Assembly (NCBI RefSeq): GCF_000519205.1
Contig: NZ_JAFB01000038.1
Span: forward strand, 28,955 to 92,954
DNA from: Amycolatopsis taiwanensis DSM 45107
GTDB taxonomy: Bacteria; Actinomycetota; Actinomycetes; Mycobacteriales; Pseudonocardiaceae
Direction of reading: 5' to 3'
DNA length: 64,000 nt
The position numbers and the translations under genes are program-made. Numbering within the stretch: the stretch's first letter is position 1; each line of letters opens with the position of its first letter. Shown here in pieces: positions 1-8,529 of the stretch. Below the pieces are notes generated by a model that had not been told where the DNA came from, searched no databases, and saw only the letters and a program-made list of their open reading frames with translations.

Positions 1-434
1 AGCAGGTCCCAGCCCACCGGCACGTACCAGGACGATATCCAGGCCTGGCCGTCGGAGGTGGGCCCGAACAGCAGGTCCCACCAGCCTTCGCCGAAGCCCT
101 GTCCGTTGAACGCCGCGCCCGCCATCCGCATGACCAGGTAGGTGGCTACGACGGCGGCCAGGTACGGCGGCAAAAGGCGAGCGACCTTGCGCCACAACCA
201 CCGACGGGTGTGTCCACGGCGGATCGTCTGGCACACGAAAAATCCGGAGACGACCATCAGCCCGGCGGCGCCGTACTGCGCCGTGATGCGGAAGGGATAG
301 TCGTCGAGTTCGGGGTGCGCGAGCGGCCCCTGGTGAGTGATGTGTCCGAGCATCACCGAGAACACCGCGACGACTCGGACGGCGTCCCAACTGATGCGTC
401 TGGGCTTGTTCGCGGGAGAGTCGGACCTGGGCAC
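1..434 (-). CDS. Acyltransferase family 3 membrane protein, N-terminal part (runs off the window)
   Basis: The minus-strand frame opens with GTG at 434, preceded by an AGGAAG ribosome site, and stays open to base 1. It reads through a cytosolic N-terminus, then a hydrophobic segment (WDAVRVVAVFSVMLGHITHQ) and further membrane-type stretches (GLMVVSGFFVCQTIR, LAAVVATYLVMRMAG). A His soon after the first membrane helix and the SGFF motif are typical of the OafA/YrhL-type acyltransferase 3 family, which O-acylates cell-surface polysaccharides or secondary metabolites. Only about 144 residues are present, against 350-400 for the family, so the C-terminal two thirds lie outside the window. The acceptor cannot be told. 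It is divergent from the MBL-fold gene at 543. Confidence 0.7.
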   Translation of the reverse strand, partial: MPRSDSPANKPRRISWDAVRVVAVFSVMLGHITHQGPLAHPELDDYPFRITAQYGAAGLMVVSGFFVCQTIRRGHTRRWLWRKVARLLPPYLAAVVATYLVMRMAGAAFNGQGFGEGWWDLLFGPTSDGQAWISSWYVPVGWDL

Positions 435-542
435 AGTCTTCCTGCAAGATCGGATCGGGGACTCGACCGAGGCTACGTCACGGATCCGGGGCGGCGAGGA
501 ACGGGTGGAACGGTGCGGAGCACACCGACTACCGTGTGACGA

Positions 543-1220
543 GTGGACGTAGTGGATGACTACACCGGGCATGTCGAACCCGGCGGTGACGCCGCGCGCC
601 GGACCCTGGAGGCGCTGACCATCACCAAGCTGTCCGTCGGGCCGATGGACAACAACACCTACCTGCTGGTGTGCCGCGCCCAGAACGAAGCGCTGCTGAT
701 CGACGCCGCCGCGGACCCGGACCGCATCTCCGATCTCGTCGGCCACGGACCGGACCGGCCGGCGTTGCGCACCATCGTGACGACGCACCAGCACGGCGAC
801 CACTGGCAGGCACTGGGCGCGGTCGCCGGCGCGAACGGGGCCAACACCGCCGCCCACCCCGACGACGCCGGGCCGCTGCCGGTGCCGCCGGACTTCCTCG
901 TCGAGCAGGGGGACACCCTCTCAGTCGGCGACTGCACCCTCGAAGTGATCCACCTGCGCGGGCACACCCCGGGCTCGATCGCCCTGCTGTACCGGGATCC
1001 GTCCGGGCCACCACACCTGTTCACCGGCGACTCGTTGTTCCCAGGCGGTCCTGGGCGGACGACAAATCCCAAGGACTTCACCAGCCTGATGGACGACCTG
1101 GAGGAGAGGGTGTTCGGCACGCTGCCGGACGACACGTGGTTTTACCCTGGTCACGGGGACGATTCCACCCTCGGCGCCGAGCGGCCGAAGATCCCGGAGT
1201 GGCGGGAGCGGGGTTGGTGA
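543..1220 (+). CDS. Metallo-beta-lactamase-fold hydrolase (glyoxalase II-like)
   Basis: A 225-residue protein with the MBL signature THQHGDHW (HxHxDH), a later GHTPGS histidine, GDSLF and a C-terminal PGHGD motif, which together bind two metals in glyoxalase II-type enzymes. It probably hydrolyses a thioester or similar small substrate in the cytosol, but the substrate is not shown by sequence. The GTG start at 543 has no good ribosome site. Homologous folds begin near TITKLSVGPMDNN, so the first 25 residues may not all be translated; GTG at 552 is an alternative. It is a single-gene unit closed by the hairpin at 1237-1269. Confidence 0.85.
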   Translation: MDVVDDYTGHVEPGGDAARRTLEALTITKLSVGPMDNNTYLLVCRAQNEALLIDAAADPDRISDLVGHGPDRPALRTIVTTHQHGDHWQALGAVAGANGANTAAHPDDAGPLPVPPDFLVEQGDTLSVGDCTLEVIHLRGHTPGSIALLYRDPSGPPHLFTGDSLFPGGPGRTTNPKDFTSLMDDLEERVFGTLPDDTWFYPGHGDDSTLGAERPKIPEWRERGW

Positions 1221-1236
1221 GCTGAAGACCTTCCCG

Positions 1237-1269
1237 AACGGGGCTGCCTACCAAGTAGGCGGCCCCGTT
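1237..1269 (+). terminator. Hairpin terminator after the MBL-fold gene
   Basis: AACGGGGC and GCCCCGTT form perfect outer arms, with an inner TGCCTAC/GTAGGC stem, ending in TTT. It lies 16 bp after the MBL stop and 46 bp before the convergent TetR stop, so it may serve both strands. Confidence 0.75.
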
Positions 1270-1315
1270 TGCGGTGGATCCCCCGCTGGTGCCACGGGCG
1301 GCGCTCGGCCGCGCG

Positions 1316-1996
1316 TCAGCTTGAGATGCGGGCTTCGATGCCGTCGAGGAGGAAGTCGAGGCCGGTCCGGAAGGTTTGGTCGGCGTCCGGGTGGGGGCCA
1401 TCGTGGACGACCGTGGCCAGCGCGGGGAACCGGCCGGTGGCGAAGGTCCGCCGCAGATAAGGCCCGAAGGTGGCCTGCCACTGCTTCTGGTCCATCCCGG
1501 AGGCCCGCTCGGCGCGCCGCTCGGTGATTTCCCGGCGCACCGCGCCGATCACGTACGCGTTGACCGCGGCGATCGCCGGCACGACGGTGTCCAGGTCGAT
1601 GCCGCTCATCCCGGCCGCTACAGCCTCCCCGCTGGCCAGCGTGTTCGGCCCTAGCTGGGGCCGCCCGCCGATCAGGTCGGCGAACCATTCGTGCCGGTGA
1701 GCGGCCCGCCGGATGGCTTCGGCGAGGGAGCGCAGCACCTCTCGCCAACTGTCTCCGGCCGGCCGGATCTCGGCGTGAACCGCATCGACCATCAGGTCGA
1801 GCAACTCCTCCTTGGTGGCGATGTAGCCGTACAGCCGCATCGGCCCGACGTCCAGCGCAGCAGCGACCTTGCGCAGGGACACCGCCGCCAGGCCGTCCGC
1901 GTCGGCCAGCCGGATCGCCGCTCGTACGATCCGCTCCCGGCTCAGCGGGGCCAGTACCGGTCGATCCGGCGGCTCCGGCCGCTCCCACACCAACAT
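1316..1996 (-). CDS. TetR-family repressor with tetracycline-repressor-type C-terminal domain
   Basis: A 226-residue protein with an N-terminal helix-turn-helix (about residues 20-65: IVRAAIRLADADGLAAVSLR, then LRKVAAALDVGPMRLYGYI, TKEELLDLM). It has an all-alpha ligand domain of the TetR_C type with LDFLLDGIEARI at the end. ATG at 1996 was chosen because the fold begins there; upstream codons have no family match, and no clear Shine-Dalgarno is visible, so the message may be leaderless. It is divergent from the flavin monooxygenase at 2063, with palindromic DNA between them, the usual layout of a ligand-responsive repressor controlling the neighbouring enzyme. The effector is unknown. Confidence 0.85.
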   Translation of the reverse strand: MLVWERPEPPDRPVLAPLSRERIVRAAIRLADADGLAAVSLRKVAAALDVGPMRLYGYIATKEELLDLMVDAVHAEIRPAGDSWREVLRSLAEAIRRAAHRHEWFADLIGGRPQLGPNTLASGEAVAAGMSGIDLDTVVPAIAAVNAYVIGAVRREITERRAERASGMDQKQWQATFGPYLRRTFATGRFPALATVVHDGPHPDADQTFRTGLDFLLDGIEARISS

Positions 1997-2006
1997 GCCG
2001 ACGACA

Positions 2007-2046
2007 ATACAGCGCCCAGTGCGATACAGTGTATTGACCAATACAG
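2007..2046. promoter_or_regulatory. Probable TetR operator between regulator and monooxygenase
   Basis: Three copies of ATACAG start at 2007, 2024 and 2041, exactly 17 bp apart. They overlap two palindromes, ATACAGTGTAT (2024-2034, near perfect) and GTATTG-AC-CAATAC (2031-2044, perfect). The AT-rich block sits between the divergent starts at 1996 and 2063, where a repressor would shut off both promoters. Confidence 0.6.
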
Positions 2047-2062
2047 TGAATCGAGGATAGCT

Positions 2063-3172
2063 ATGACCATCGCGATTGTCGGAGCCGGCTTGGGTGGCTT
2101 GGCCCTTGCGCGGGTGCTGCACGTGAACGGCATCGACGCCGTCGTGTATGAACGTGAACCGTCACGCGGTGCGCGCGGTCAGGGCGGCATGCTCGACATC
2201 CACTCCGGCCAGCGGGCGCTGCGCGAGGCCGGTCTGATCGACCAGTTCTACGCGATTGCCCGTGGTGAAGGCCAGGACATGCGACTTCTGGAGCCGGACG
2301 GCACCCTGCTGCTCCAGGAGGACACGCCCGACGACGCACCGCTTGAGCGACCCGAGGTCGACCGCGCCGATCTGCGCAACCTGCTGCTGGATTCCCTCCC
2401 CGAAGATGTGGTGCGCTGGGGGCACGCGTTCAAATGCGCCGACAACGGCCTCCTGTATTTCGCCGACGGCAGCAGTGCGACGTATGACCTGCTGGTCGGC
2501 GCGGATGGCGCGAACTCCCGAGTCCGTGCACTGCTGACCGACGCCCGACCCGCGCACATCGGCCAGAACGTCGTCGAACTCAGCATTTCCGACATCGACC
2601 GCACCCACCCCGACCTCGCGGCGATGGTCGGGCGCGGCAACTACTGGGTGCTCGGCAACGGACAATCCCTGGCCGCGCAGCGCAACGGCGACGGCCGCGT
2701 ACGCATCGGCCTCAACTTCTACAACACCGCCGAGGACTGGTTCGCCACCAGCGGGATCCCGTTCGACGACCCGGCCGCCGCCCGAGCGCGGCTGATCGAG
2801 CTGTTTGCCGGCTGGGACACCCGGTTCACCGCGCTGATCGCAGCCTGCGACGACACGATCGTGCCGCGGTCGCTCACCACTCTCCCGGTCGGTCTGACGT
2901 GGCCATCGGCATCAAGCGTCACGCTGCTCGGCGACGCCGCGCACCTGATGCCGCCGGTGGGGGAAGGCGCCAACATGGCGCTGCTCGACGGCGCACTGCT
3001 CGGTCTCGCGCTGGCCGCGCACCCGGACGACTATCCCGCCGCCGTCAAAGAATACGAACGCGAGATGTTCGAACGTACCGGCGCTGCCGCCCGGATGTCC
3101 GCGGACATGCAGAAATTGCTGATGTCGCCGGACGCCGGCCGGAGGATGCTCGAGTTCTTCCAACCGGGCTGA
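2063..3172 (+). CDS. FAD-dependent monooxygenase (TetX/salicylate hydroxylase-like)
   Basis: A 369-residue class A flavoprotein monooxygenase. The N-terminal Rossmann motif is IVGAGLGGLALARVL (GxGxxG), followed by VYERE. A DLLVGADGANSRVR motif binds FAD and NADPH, and the late GDAAHLMPPVGEGANMALLDG motif contacts the flavin phosphate. GAGGATAGCT before ATG 2063 is a good ribosome site. The closest recognisable subfamily is the TetX-like group, which hydroxylates or inactivates aromatic antibiotics. With the divergent TetR it looks like an inducible detoxification unit. The substrate is inference; it could equally hydroxylate an aromatic catabolite. Confidence 0.85.
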   Translation: MTIAIVGAGLGGLALARVLHVNGIDAVVYEREPSRGARGQGGMLDIHSGQRALREAGLIDQFYAIARGEGQDMRLLEPDGTLLLQEDTPDDAPLERPEVDRADLRNLLLDSLPEDVVRWGHAFKCADNGLLYFADGSSATYDLLVGADGANSRVRALLTDARPAHIGQNVVELSISDIDRTHPDLAAMVGRGNYWVLGNGQSLAAQRNGDGRVRIGLNFYNTAEDWFATSGIPFDDPAAARARLIELFAGWDTRFTALIAACDDTIVPRSLTTLPVGLTWPSASSVTLLGDAAHLMPPVGEGANMALLDGALLGLALAAHPDDYPAAVKEYEREMFERTGAAARMSADMQKLLMSPDAGRRMLEFFQPG

Positions 3173-3271
3173 ATGCAACCGAATACGACCAGGCAACCGG
3201 CCGCCCGGTGGGGAGTGCTGCCGGGCACCGTTTCTGCTGCAAAGCGATCCGCAGGTGGAGGCAGCGCGGCG

Positions 3272-3796
3272 TCAGGCTCGTCCAGGTGTCTTGGCGAACG
3301 TAGCCAGTGGGCGTACGCGCCACACCACCCCGAGTGCGGGGTCACCGGTGGGGCTTGGCTCGACCTTTTCCACGGTGAAGCCCTCACGTTCGTAGAACGC
3401 ACCCGCGCGCTCGTTGGCTACGAAATGTTCGATATACAGCCGATCAGCGTCAGCGGGCAACTGCCTGATGAGGGCATCGAGCAGCCGCGGGCCCAGCCCG
3501 TTGCCGCGATGCCGGGGGTGAACGTAGAGCTTGTACACCACGTGGTCGCCACCGCTTCGACCGCGCTGCCCGACGCCGACAAGGTGCCCGTCGGCGTCGG
3601 CGACGACTACCAGACCGCCGGCCACGGCTGCGCCGATGTGCGCCTCGTTCCACCAACTGCGGACCTGCTCGTCCGCCGCGGCGGCGCCGATCAGCGGGGC
3701 GTAGTGCGGCCGAATGTGCGCCTCACCGAACCGGCGGATTGCCGCCACATCGTCGTGTCCTGCATCCCGTACGACCGGTTCAGCACTCGACTCCAC
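3272..3796 (-). CDS. GNAT-family N-acetyltransferase
   Basis: About 174 residues with the acetyl-CoA-binding core: VYKLYVHPRHRGNGLGPRLLDALI (motif A, R/Q-x-x-G-x-G/A form) followed by LYIEHFVANERAGAFYEREGF (motif B, which places the Tyr). GTG at 3796 was preferred over GTG at 3832 because GGGAGAATAC lies just before it and the extra 12 residues match nothing. The acceptor amine is unknown. It is convergent with the monooxygenase and stands as a single gene. Confidence 0.85.
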   Translation of the reverse strand: MESSAEPVVRDAGHDDVAAIRRFGEAHIRPHYAPLIGAAAADEQVRSWWNEAHIGAAVAGGLVVVADADGHLVGVGQRGRSGGDHVVYKLYVHPRHRGNGLGPRLLDALIRQLPADADRLYIEHFVANERAGAFYEREGFTVEKVEPSPTGDPALGVVWRVRPLATFAKTPGRA

Positions 3797-3909
3797 CGTA
3801 TTCTCCCGCAACGGGCACACCCGATCTTGCACTGGCCAGACCAGGTTACGACAGCACAGCCCGCAGCCGAAGCCGAACCGATCGCCCGACTCGTACGCAG
3901 GCGCCCTTC

Positions 3910-4239
3910 CTAACCCTGGATCAGTGCGGTTCGGGTTGTGGAGCGTCCGTGGAGCCGCTCCCCGAGAAAGGCCAGGATCGCATCTCTGGCGCGTAGTCTG
4001 GGGTGCCCTTGTTGATCAACGAGGTGTGCGGTGACAACGCTGTGGGACGTGCCGACGACATCGCGGAAGAACGGGGCAGGTTGGAGTTGGCCTGCCTCGC
4101 TGGGCAGGACGCGGCCGTCGAACGCGTCGCCAAGGAGTGCCTGATAGGCGGCGAACCGCTGAGCGGCTGAAGGCTCTCGACCGAGACTGCAACTGATCCC
4201 CGGATTTCCGCGCCGCACTGGCGAGCGCTCAACGCTCAT
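3910..4239 (-). other. Uncertain ORF downstream of vapC, possible gene remnant
   Basis: The 433 bp between the GNAT start and vapC hold one open frame of 109 codons that overlaps the vapC end by 11 bp. Its middle (LLGDAFDGRVLPSEAG ... VVGTSHSVVTAHLVDQQGHP ... ARDAILAFLGERL) has protein-like composition, but I recognise no family. A second frame is open over nearly the same span, so codon bias does not settle it. It may be the worn C-terminal part of an older gene, or not coding. Confidence 0.25.
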
Positions 4240-4690
4240 GCGGCAGCATGGGCCGATTGACCGGCACGATCGTCAGCAAATCGTCGAGGCCGTCGAAATC
4301 CTTAGGATTCGTGGTGAACAGCGGGAGCCTCTCCGCGATGGCGATCGAGGCGATCATCAGGTCAGCAATACGACGCCGGGGCTTGCGGCCAACACCGACG
4401 ACGGCGGCACTGACGCGACCGTAAATACGCGCGGCTTCAGCATCGAAGGGAATCGGATCGAACTCGTTCTCAGCTCGTTGCAGGATTTCAAGACGTCTAG
4501 CACGTTCAGCGTGCTCGTCATACGAACTCTGTTCTTGCGCGCTCCGGACCTCGTGTGGTCCAGCCGACAACTCGGCCAGCGTGATCGCGCTGATTGCCAT
4601 CTCATCAGGCAACTCAGTGGGATTCACCCACCTGCGAAGGATCACGATGTTGGTGTCGAGCAGCCCCTGCGTGTGTCGGTCACCGGTCAT
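4229..4690 (-). CDS. vapC: PIN-domain toxin, VapC family
   Basis: A 153-residue PIN-domain RNase. The acidic metal-binding set is visible: D12 in LLDTNIV, E40 in ITLAELSAG, D110 in IADLMIA and D131 in TTNPKDF. Such toxins cut tRNA or rRNA when freed from their antitoxin. Its start overlaps the antitoxin stop by 11 bp, so translation is coupled and the antitoxin comes first, the normal order for this class. All catalytic acids are present, so the toxin should be active. Confidence 0.92.
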   Translation of the reverse strand: MTGDRHTQGLLDTNIVILRRWVNPTELPDEMAISAITLAELSAGPHEVRSAQEQSSYDEHAERARRLEILQRAENEFDPIPFDAEAARIYGRVSAAVVGVGRKPRRRIADLMIASIAIAERLPLFTTNPKDFDGLDDLLTIVPVNRPMLPHER

Positions 4691-4949
4691 ACGGGCTAAT
4701 CATTTCGTGATCCGCAGCGGCGTCCTGGTCTGCACGGAAAGTCTCGATGTCAATGCCGGGCGCATTGCGCGACATCGCCGCAAACTGTTGTCGTGAGACG
4801 AATCGAGGGCGCCTACGTAGCGGGATCAACTCCGCGATCTCATGACCATCCCGCGTGACGGTGAACGACTCCCCATGCTCAACGGCATCCATGATCTCTC
4901 GCGATCGGCTCCGCAGGTCACGCTGGGTAATTTCAGGCTTGGCCGTCAT
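4680..4949 (-). CDS. Antitoxin, Phd/YefM family
   Basis: An 89-residue protein with the Phd/YefM N-terminal DNA-binding fold (EITQRDLRSRSREIMDAVEHGESFTVTRDGHEIAELIPL), followed by a loose acidic tail (RNAPGIDIETFRADQDAAADHE) of the type that wraps the toxin active site. It lies directly upstream of and overlaps the PIN toxin. It should neutralise the toxin and autorepress the operon; the promoter must lie in the short gap above 4949. Confidence 0.9.
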   Translation of the reverse strand: MTAKPEITQRDLRSRSREIMDAVEHGESFTVTRDGHEIAELIPLRRRPRFVSRQQFAAMSRNAPGIDIETFRADQDAAADHEMISPYDR

Positions 4950-5001
4950 TAAGGCAGTCTACCAGCTGTGCTACATCGTGCCATGCCGTGAACCTGGGTG
5001 C

Positions 5002-5739
5002 TCATCGGTCAGGCAGGTCGAGGTTCATCGTGGTCGCCACACCTGCCAGCAGCACGGACAGGCCGTGGCGAAACCTGTCGCGTTCGGATGTGTCGCCGAC
5101 GAGCCGGTGAAACACCTCCTGCCGATCCTCGCCAGCGAACAGCGCCTGGGTATGCGGAAACTGCCCGGTGGCGAACTGACTTTCGACGAACCGCTCGGCC
5201 GCTTCGAACTCCTTGTCATCTGGGGCGACGCCCATCTCGGCCGAGCGCAGCACGTTGCCGCGCACATAGTCATCCACGAGGCCGAGCAGCGCGAATTTTT
5301 CGGGGGCGTCCAGGCCAGTGTCGGCGATCGCGGCGAGTGACTGTTCGAAATGACGCATGGCGTTGGGGCCGTGCGGCGCGTTCTGAAGGGAATGGAGGGC
5401 CCATGGGTGGCGCATCAGCACATCCCAGGTACTCAGCGCGACCGCGGTGAGGGCGTCGTACCAGTGGGCCGGGAACTCGTCGCCGGGGATCAGCACCTCG
5501 GCCATGATCGCGTCGTCCATCAGCGCGACCAACTCGTCTTTCGTACGCACGTAGTAGTAGAGCGTCATGGTGCCGGCGCCCAGTTCGCTGGCGACGCGGC
5601 GCATCGACACCGCGGCGAACCCCTCGGTGTCCGCGATCGTCAGCGCGGTCGACGCGATCTGGTCACGGGTGAACTTCGGCCGGCGAGAACCGGGCTCCGG
5701 CCGGGTCCAGATCAGTGCCGCCCCTTCCACGCTTGCCAC
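5002..5739 (-). CDS. TetR-family repressor with tetracycline-repressor-type C-terminal domain
   Basis: A 245-residue regulator. The helix-turn-helix is at residues 25-70 (IASTALTIADTEGFAAVSMRRVA, then GAGTMTLYYYVRTKDELVALMDD), followed by a TetR_C-type ligand domain ending HGLSVLLAGVATTM. The GTG at 5739 has no strong ribosome site and overlaps the operator region, so it may be leaderless. It is divergent from the monooxygenase at 5815. The arrangement repeats that at 1.3-3.2 kb, but the proteins differ in most positions, so this is not a recent duplication. Confidence 0.87.
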   Translation of the reverse strand: MASVEGAALIWTRPEPGSRRPKFTRDQIASTALTIADTEGFAAVSMRRVASELGAGTMTLYYYVRTKDELVALMDDAIMAEVLIPGDEFPAHWYDALTAVALSTWDVLMRHPWALHSLQNAPHGPNAMRHFEQSLAAIADTGLDAPEKFALLGLVDDYVRGNVLRSAEMGVAPDDKEFEAAERFVESQFATGQFPHTQALFAGEDRQEVFHRLVGDTSERDRFRHGLSVLLAGVATTMNLDLPDR

Positions 5740-5741
5740 TC

Positions 5742-5778
5742 GTACACTGTACCGTTAAGTTATTCGTACATCGTACGA
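5742..5778. promoter_or_regulatory. Probable operators of the second TetR regulator
   Basis: Two perfect palindromes lie in the 75-bp divergent gap: GTACACTGTAC (5742-5752) and TCGTACATCGTACGA (5764-5778). Both carry CGTAC/GTAC half-sites. They fit a TetR dimer operator that blocks its own start at 5739 and the enzyme start at 5815. Confidence 0.65.
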
Positions 5779-5814
5779 TAGTTTGGTACAAGATACGAAG
5801 AACAGGAGCCCAGG

Positions 5815-7353
5815 ATGAGAGAGATCGACGTGGTGATCGCCGGAGGCGGCCCGACCGGGCTCACCCTGGCCTGTGAACTCGCCGTTCGCGGCATCGAATT
5901 CCGCATCATCGACCGGGCCGAGGGCTTCTTCGGCGGATCGCGCGCCGACGGCATCCAGCCGCGGACCATGGAGGTCTTCGCCGATCTCGGGGTGATCGAC
6001 CCGATGCTGGCCGCCGGTGATCTCGGCACGGTGATGCGCGCCTACCGGGGAAACGAGGTCGTCTGGGAGGGCCGGATGGCCGAGCCCGTCGAACCGACCC
6101 CGTCCATGCCGTACCCGAACCCCTGGTTCGTGCCCCAGTTCCGCACCGAGGAGATCCTCCGCGAGCGGCTCGCCGAACTTGGCGGGCAGGTCGAGCTGTC
6201 GACCGAGTTGACCGACTTCACCCAGGACGCCGACGGTGTGACCGCGACGCTGGTCGCCAACGGCGTCCCCGAGACCGTGCGCGCCCGGTACCTGGTGGGC
6301 GCGGACGGCGGGCACAGCACGGTGCGCAAGCACCTCGGTATCGCCTTTCCCGGCGAGACCGACGAGGGCACCACGATGCTGTTCGCGGACGCACGAGTGG
6401 ACGGCCTCAGTCACGACCACGGCCGGATCTGGCCGACGGGCGAGGGCGCCGTCTCAGTGATGCCGTTGTCCGGGACCGAACTGTTCGTCGTGGCGGCGAC
6501 GCCTCCGGAGGACTCGGACGAGCCCGTCCTCGGCTACCTGCAACGGCAAATCACCGAGTCGTCGGGCCGGGAAGACATCGTGGTGCGCGAGGTCACCTGG
6601 TGCACCACCTGGCGGGCGAACACCCGGCTGGCCGAGCGCTTCCGGGACGGCCGGGTCTTTCTGGCCGGTGACGCCGGGCACGTACACCCACCGACCGGCG
6701 GCCAGGGCATGAACACGGGCGTCCAGGACGCCTATAACCTCGGTTGGAAACTCGCCGCCGCACTGTCCGGTACCGCCGACGACCTCCTGGACAGTTACGA
6801 AACGGAACGGCTGGCGGCGGCCCGCACCGCGCTGGACCTCAGCACGGCCCTGTTGGAGAAACACAAGCGCGGCGATGAAGACGCGCACGTGCGCGGCCCG
6901 GAGCTGTACGGGCTCACGCTGAACTACCGCGGCGGTCCACTCTCCCGCGACGACCGCAAGGAACCCGGCACGCTCAGCGCCGGCGACCGCGCGCCGGATG
7001 CCCCCGCGAGCACGCCGGACGGCCGGCCGGTGCGGCTGTTCGACCTCTTCCACGGTCCACACTGGACTCTGCTCGCCTTCGGCGCGGAGCACGCCGGCAC
7101 GGTCGCGGACCTCGCCGGACGGTTCGGCCCTGCCCTGCGCGCATTCACCGTGGTCCAGCCCGGTCAACTCGCCGACCGCAACGCGGTGGTGGACAGCGAC
7201 GGACACATCCGGGCCGGGTATGACGCGGCGGAGGGCACCCTGATGCTGGTCCGCCCGGACGGCTACCTCGGCCTCGTGACGAGCCGCGGCGCCGAGCGGC
7301 TGACGGAATACTGGAACGCGCTGCACGGCAGCCGGATGCCCGCCACAGCGTGA
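5815..7353 (+). CDS. FAD-dependent aromatic hydroxylase (PheA/TfdB family)
   Basis: A 512-residue class A flavoprotein hydroxylase with IAGGGPTGLTLACELAVRG (FAD GxGxxG), YLVGADGGHSTVRKHLG (DG motif) and FLAGDAGHVHPPTGGQGMNTGVQDAYNLGWKLA (GD motif with the long PPxGGQGMNTG loop of the polyketide hydroxylase and Rox-like group). A C-terminal thioredoxin-like domain starts near residue 380 (LSAGDRAPDAPASTPDGRPVRLFDLF). ATG 5815 follows AGGAG. Relatives modify polyketides, rifamycin or chlorophenols. With its divergent TetR it is probably an induced aromatic-compound hydroxylase; no biosynthetic cluster surrounds it. Confidence 0.87.
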   Translation: MREIDVVIAGGGPTGLTLACELAVRGIEFRIIDRAEGFFGGSRADGIQPRTMEVFADLGVIDPMLAAGDLGTVMRAYRGNEVVWEGRMAEPVEPTPSMPYPNPWFVPQFRTEEILRERLAELGGQVELSTELTDFTQDADGVTATLVANGVPETVRARYLVGADGGHSTVRKHLGIAFPGETDEGTTMLFADARVDGLSHDHGRIWPTGEGAVSVMPLSGTELFVVAATPPEDSDEPVLGYLQRQITESSGREDIVVREVTWCTTWRANTRLAERFRDGRVFLAGDAGHVHPPTGGQGMNTGVQDAYNLGWKLAAALSGTADDLLDSYETERLAAARTALDLSTALLEKHKRGDEDAHVRGPELYGLTLNYRGGPLSRDDRKEPGTLSAGDRAPDAPASTPDGRPVRLFDLFHGPHWTLLAFGAEHAGTVADLAGRFGPALRAFTVVQPGQLADRNAVVDSDGHIRAGYDAAEGTLMLVRPDGYLGLVTSRGAERLTEYWNALHGSRMPATA

Positions 7354-7367
7354 TGGCCCCCGGTCCC

Positions 7368-7874
7368 TTACCGCTGGTCGAGGATCCCGCGGATGAAGGC
7401 GGCTTGCCCAGCGTGCTGCATGTCATCGTCGAGCACGCTCACCAGCCGGACCCCCAGGGACACGGGCGGGTCCCACCCCTCGTCCACGATGCGGTCGAGT
7501 TGGGATTCCTCGAGGCCGTCGAGCCAGGCGACGGTCTGCGCGTGCACAGCGTCGTGATACTCGGTCAGCAGGTCCGCGGGGGCGCGGACCGTGGCCACTG
7601 TCGCCGAGGAGTGCCCGTACCCGGTGTCTGCCGGATCGAGCGGAAGCGCGAACCGCTCATGGAAGCCACGCGTCGTCCACACCTGCTCGGTTCCGGCCAG
7701 GTCGGCGAGGTGATCGTCCTGGACCCGGGTCAGGTGCCACACCAGCCAGGCGATCGAATTCGCTTGTGGGGCAACGCGTTCGGCGAGCTGGTCCACGCTC
7801 AGCCCCTGGACGGCGTCATGCACCGATTCACGGATCCGGCCGAATCCGTCGATCACCAAGTCGGCAACGGTCAT
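7368..7874 (-). CDS. DinB-like (DUF664) putative mycothiol-dependent enzyme
   Basis: A 168-residue four-helix-bundle protein of the DinB/DUF664 group. His-bearing helices (SIAWLVWHLTRVQDDHLADL and DDDMQHAGQAAFIRGIL) give the three-His metal site of this superfamily. Members in actinomycetes use mycothiol as thiol cofactor (S-transferases, maleylpyruvate isomerase relatives). The reaction here is not determined. It is convergent with the hydroxylase (15 bp between stops) and only 10 bp downstream of the MmpS-like gene, so the two may be cotranscribed. Confidence 0.8.
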   Translation of the reverse strand: MTVADLVIDGFGRIRESVHDAVQGLSVDQLAERVAPQANSIAWLVWHLTRVQDDHLADLAGTEQVWTTRGFHERFALPLDPADTGYGHSSATVATVRAPADLLTEYHDAVHAQTVAWLDGLEESQLDRIVDEGWDPPVSLGVRLVSVLDDDMQHAGQAAFIRGILDQR

Positions 7875-7884
7875 GCCAACCAGG

Positions 7885-8397
7885 CTATCCCCCGGCGATC
7901 AAACCGGCAGCGACGAAGCACCGGACCACACCCCCGGGTGTGGCGACGGTCTGTTCCGCGAGCAGCGTCCCGTCGACCGTGATCCGGCACTTCAGCGTTC
8001 CCTGCCCCCTGTCCTCGGCGGAGAGGCTGTAGAACTGCCCGCTGTGCGCGGGGATCTGCCAGCTCAACGATGCCGACCATGGGCCATCCGCCTCGGCGAC
8101 CTGCGCGATGTTGGAATCCTGGACGACATAGGTGATGTTGAGGGCGCGGCCCCCGCTGAGCTCGTACTGGACGGAATGGGTGACCGGGGGTGCGGGCGCG
8201 GGGGTGACCGGCCCGGCCGCCGGCATACCGGCCGGCGGGCCCTGCGCCACGCTCGTCCGATGCGTGGTGAGCACACCGAAGACGAGACCGACAGCCAGCA
8301 CTACGCCAAGGCCGGCGATCAGTGCTACAGAACCGTGACGAAGCCTTCGCTCCGGTGTGGAGTCCACCGCGGCCACACGACCTTTCCTCGTCTTCAA
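7885..8397 (-). CDS. MmpS-like membrane-anchored protein
   Basis: 170 residues: a basic N-terminus, one membrane helix at about 23-45 (GSVALIAGLGVVLAVGLVFGVLT), a Pro/Ala-rich linker and an extracytoplasmic beta-rich domain. The domain begins VQYELSGGRALNITYVVQDSN and ends in two cysteines (LKCRITVDG, VVRCFVAAG). This is the pattern of mycobacterial MmpS/transport-accessory proteins, which work with RND exporters. No MmpL partner is in the window, so its role is open. Spacing suggests cotranscription with the DinB-like gene. Confidence 0.65.
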   Translation of the reverse strand: MKTRKGRVAAVDSTPERRLRHGSVALIAGLGVVLAVGLVFGVLTTHRTSVAQGPPAGMPAAGPVTPAPAPPVTHSVQYELSGGRALNITYVVQDSNIAQVAEADGPWSASLSWQIPAHSGQFYSLSAEDRGQGTLKCRITVDGTLLAEQTVATPGGVVRCFVAAGLIAGG

Positions 8398-8529
8398 CGG
8401 TTACTCGAGAGCCGAGGGCGAATCGTTACCAGTGCGAATCCTGTGGCGATTCTTTCACCCGTGTGGGGTAATAAGGGAGTTTCGGACGACGTGCGCCGCA
8501 ATTACCCGAGGCCCTCCCGTGAAGGCCCG

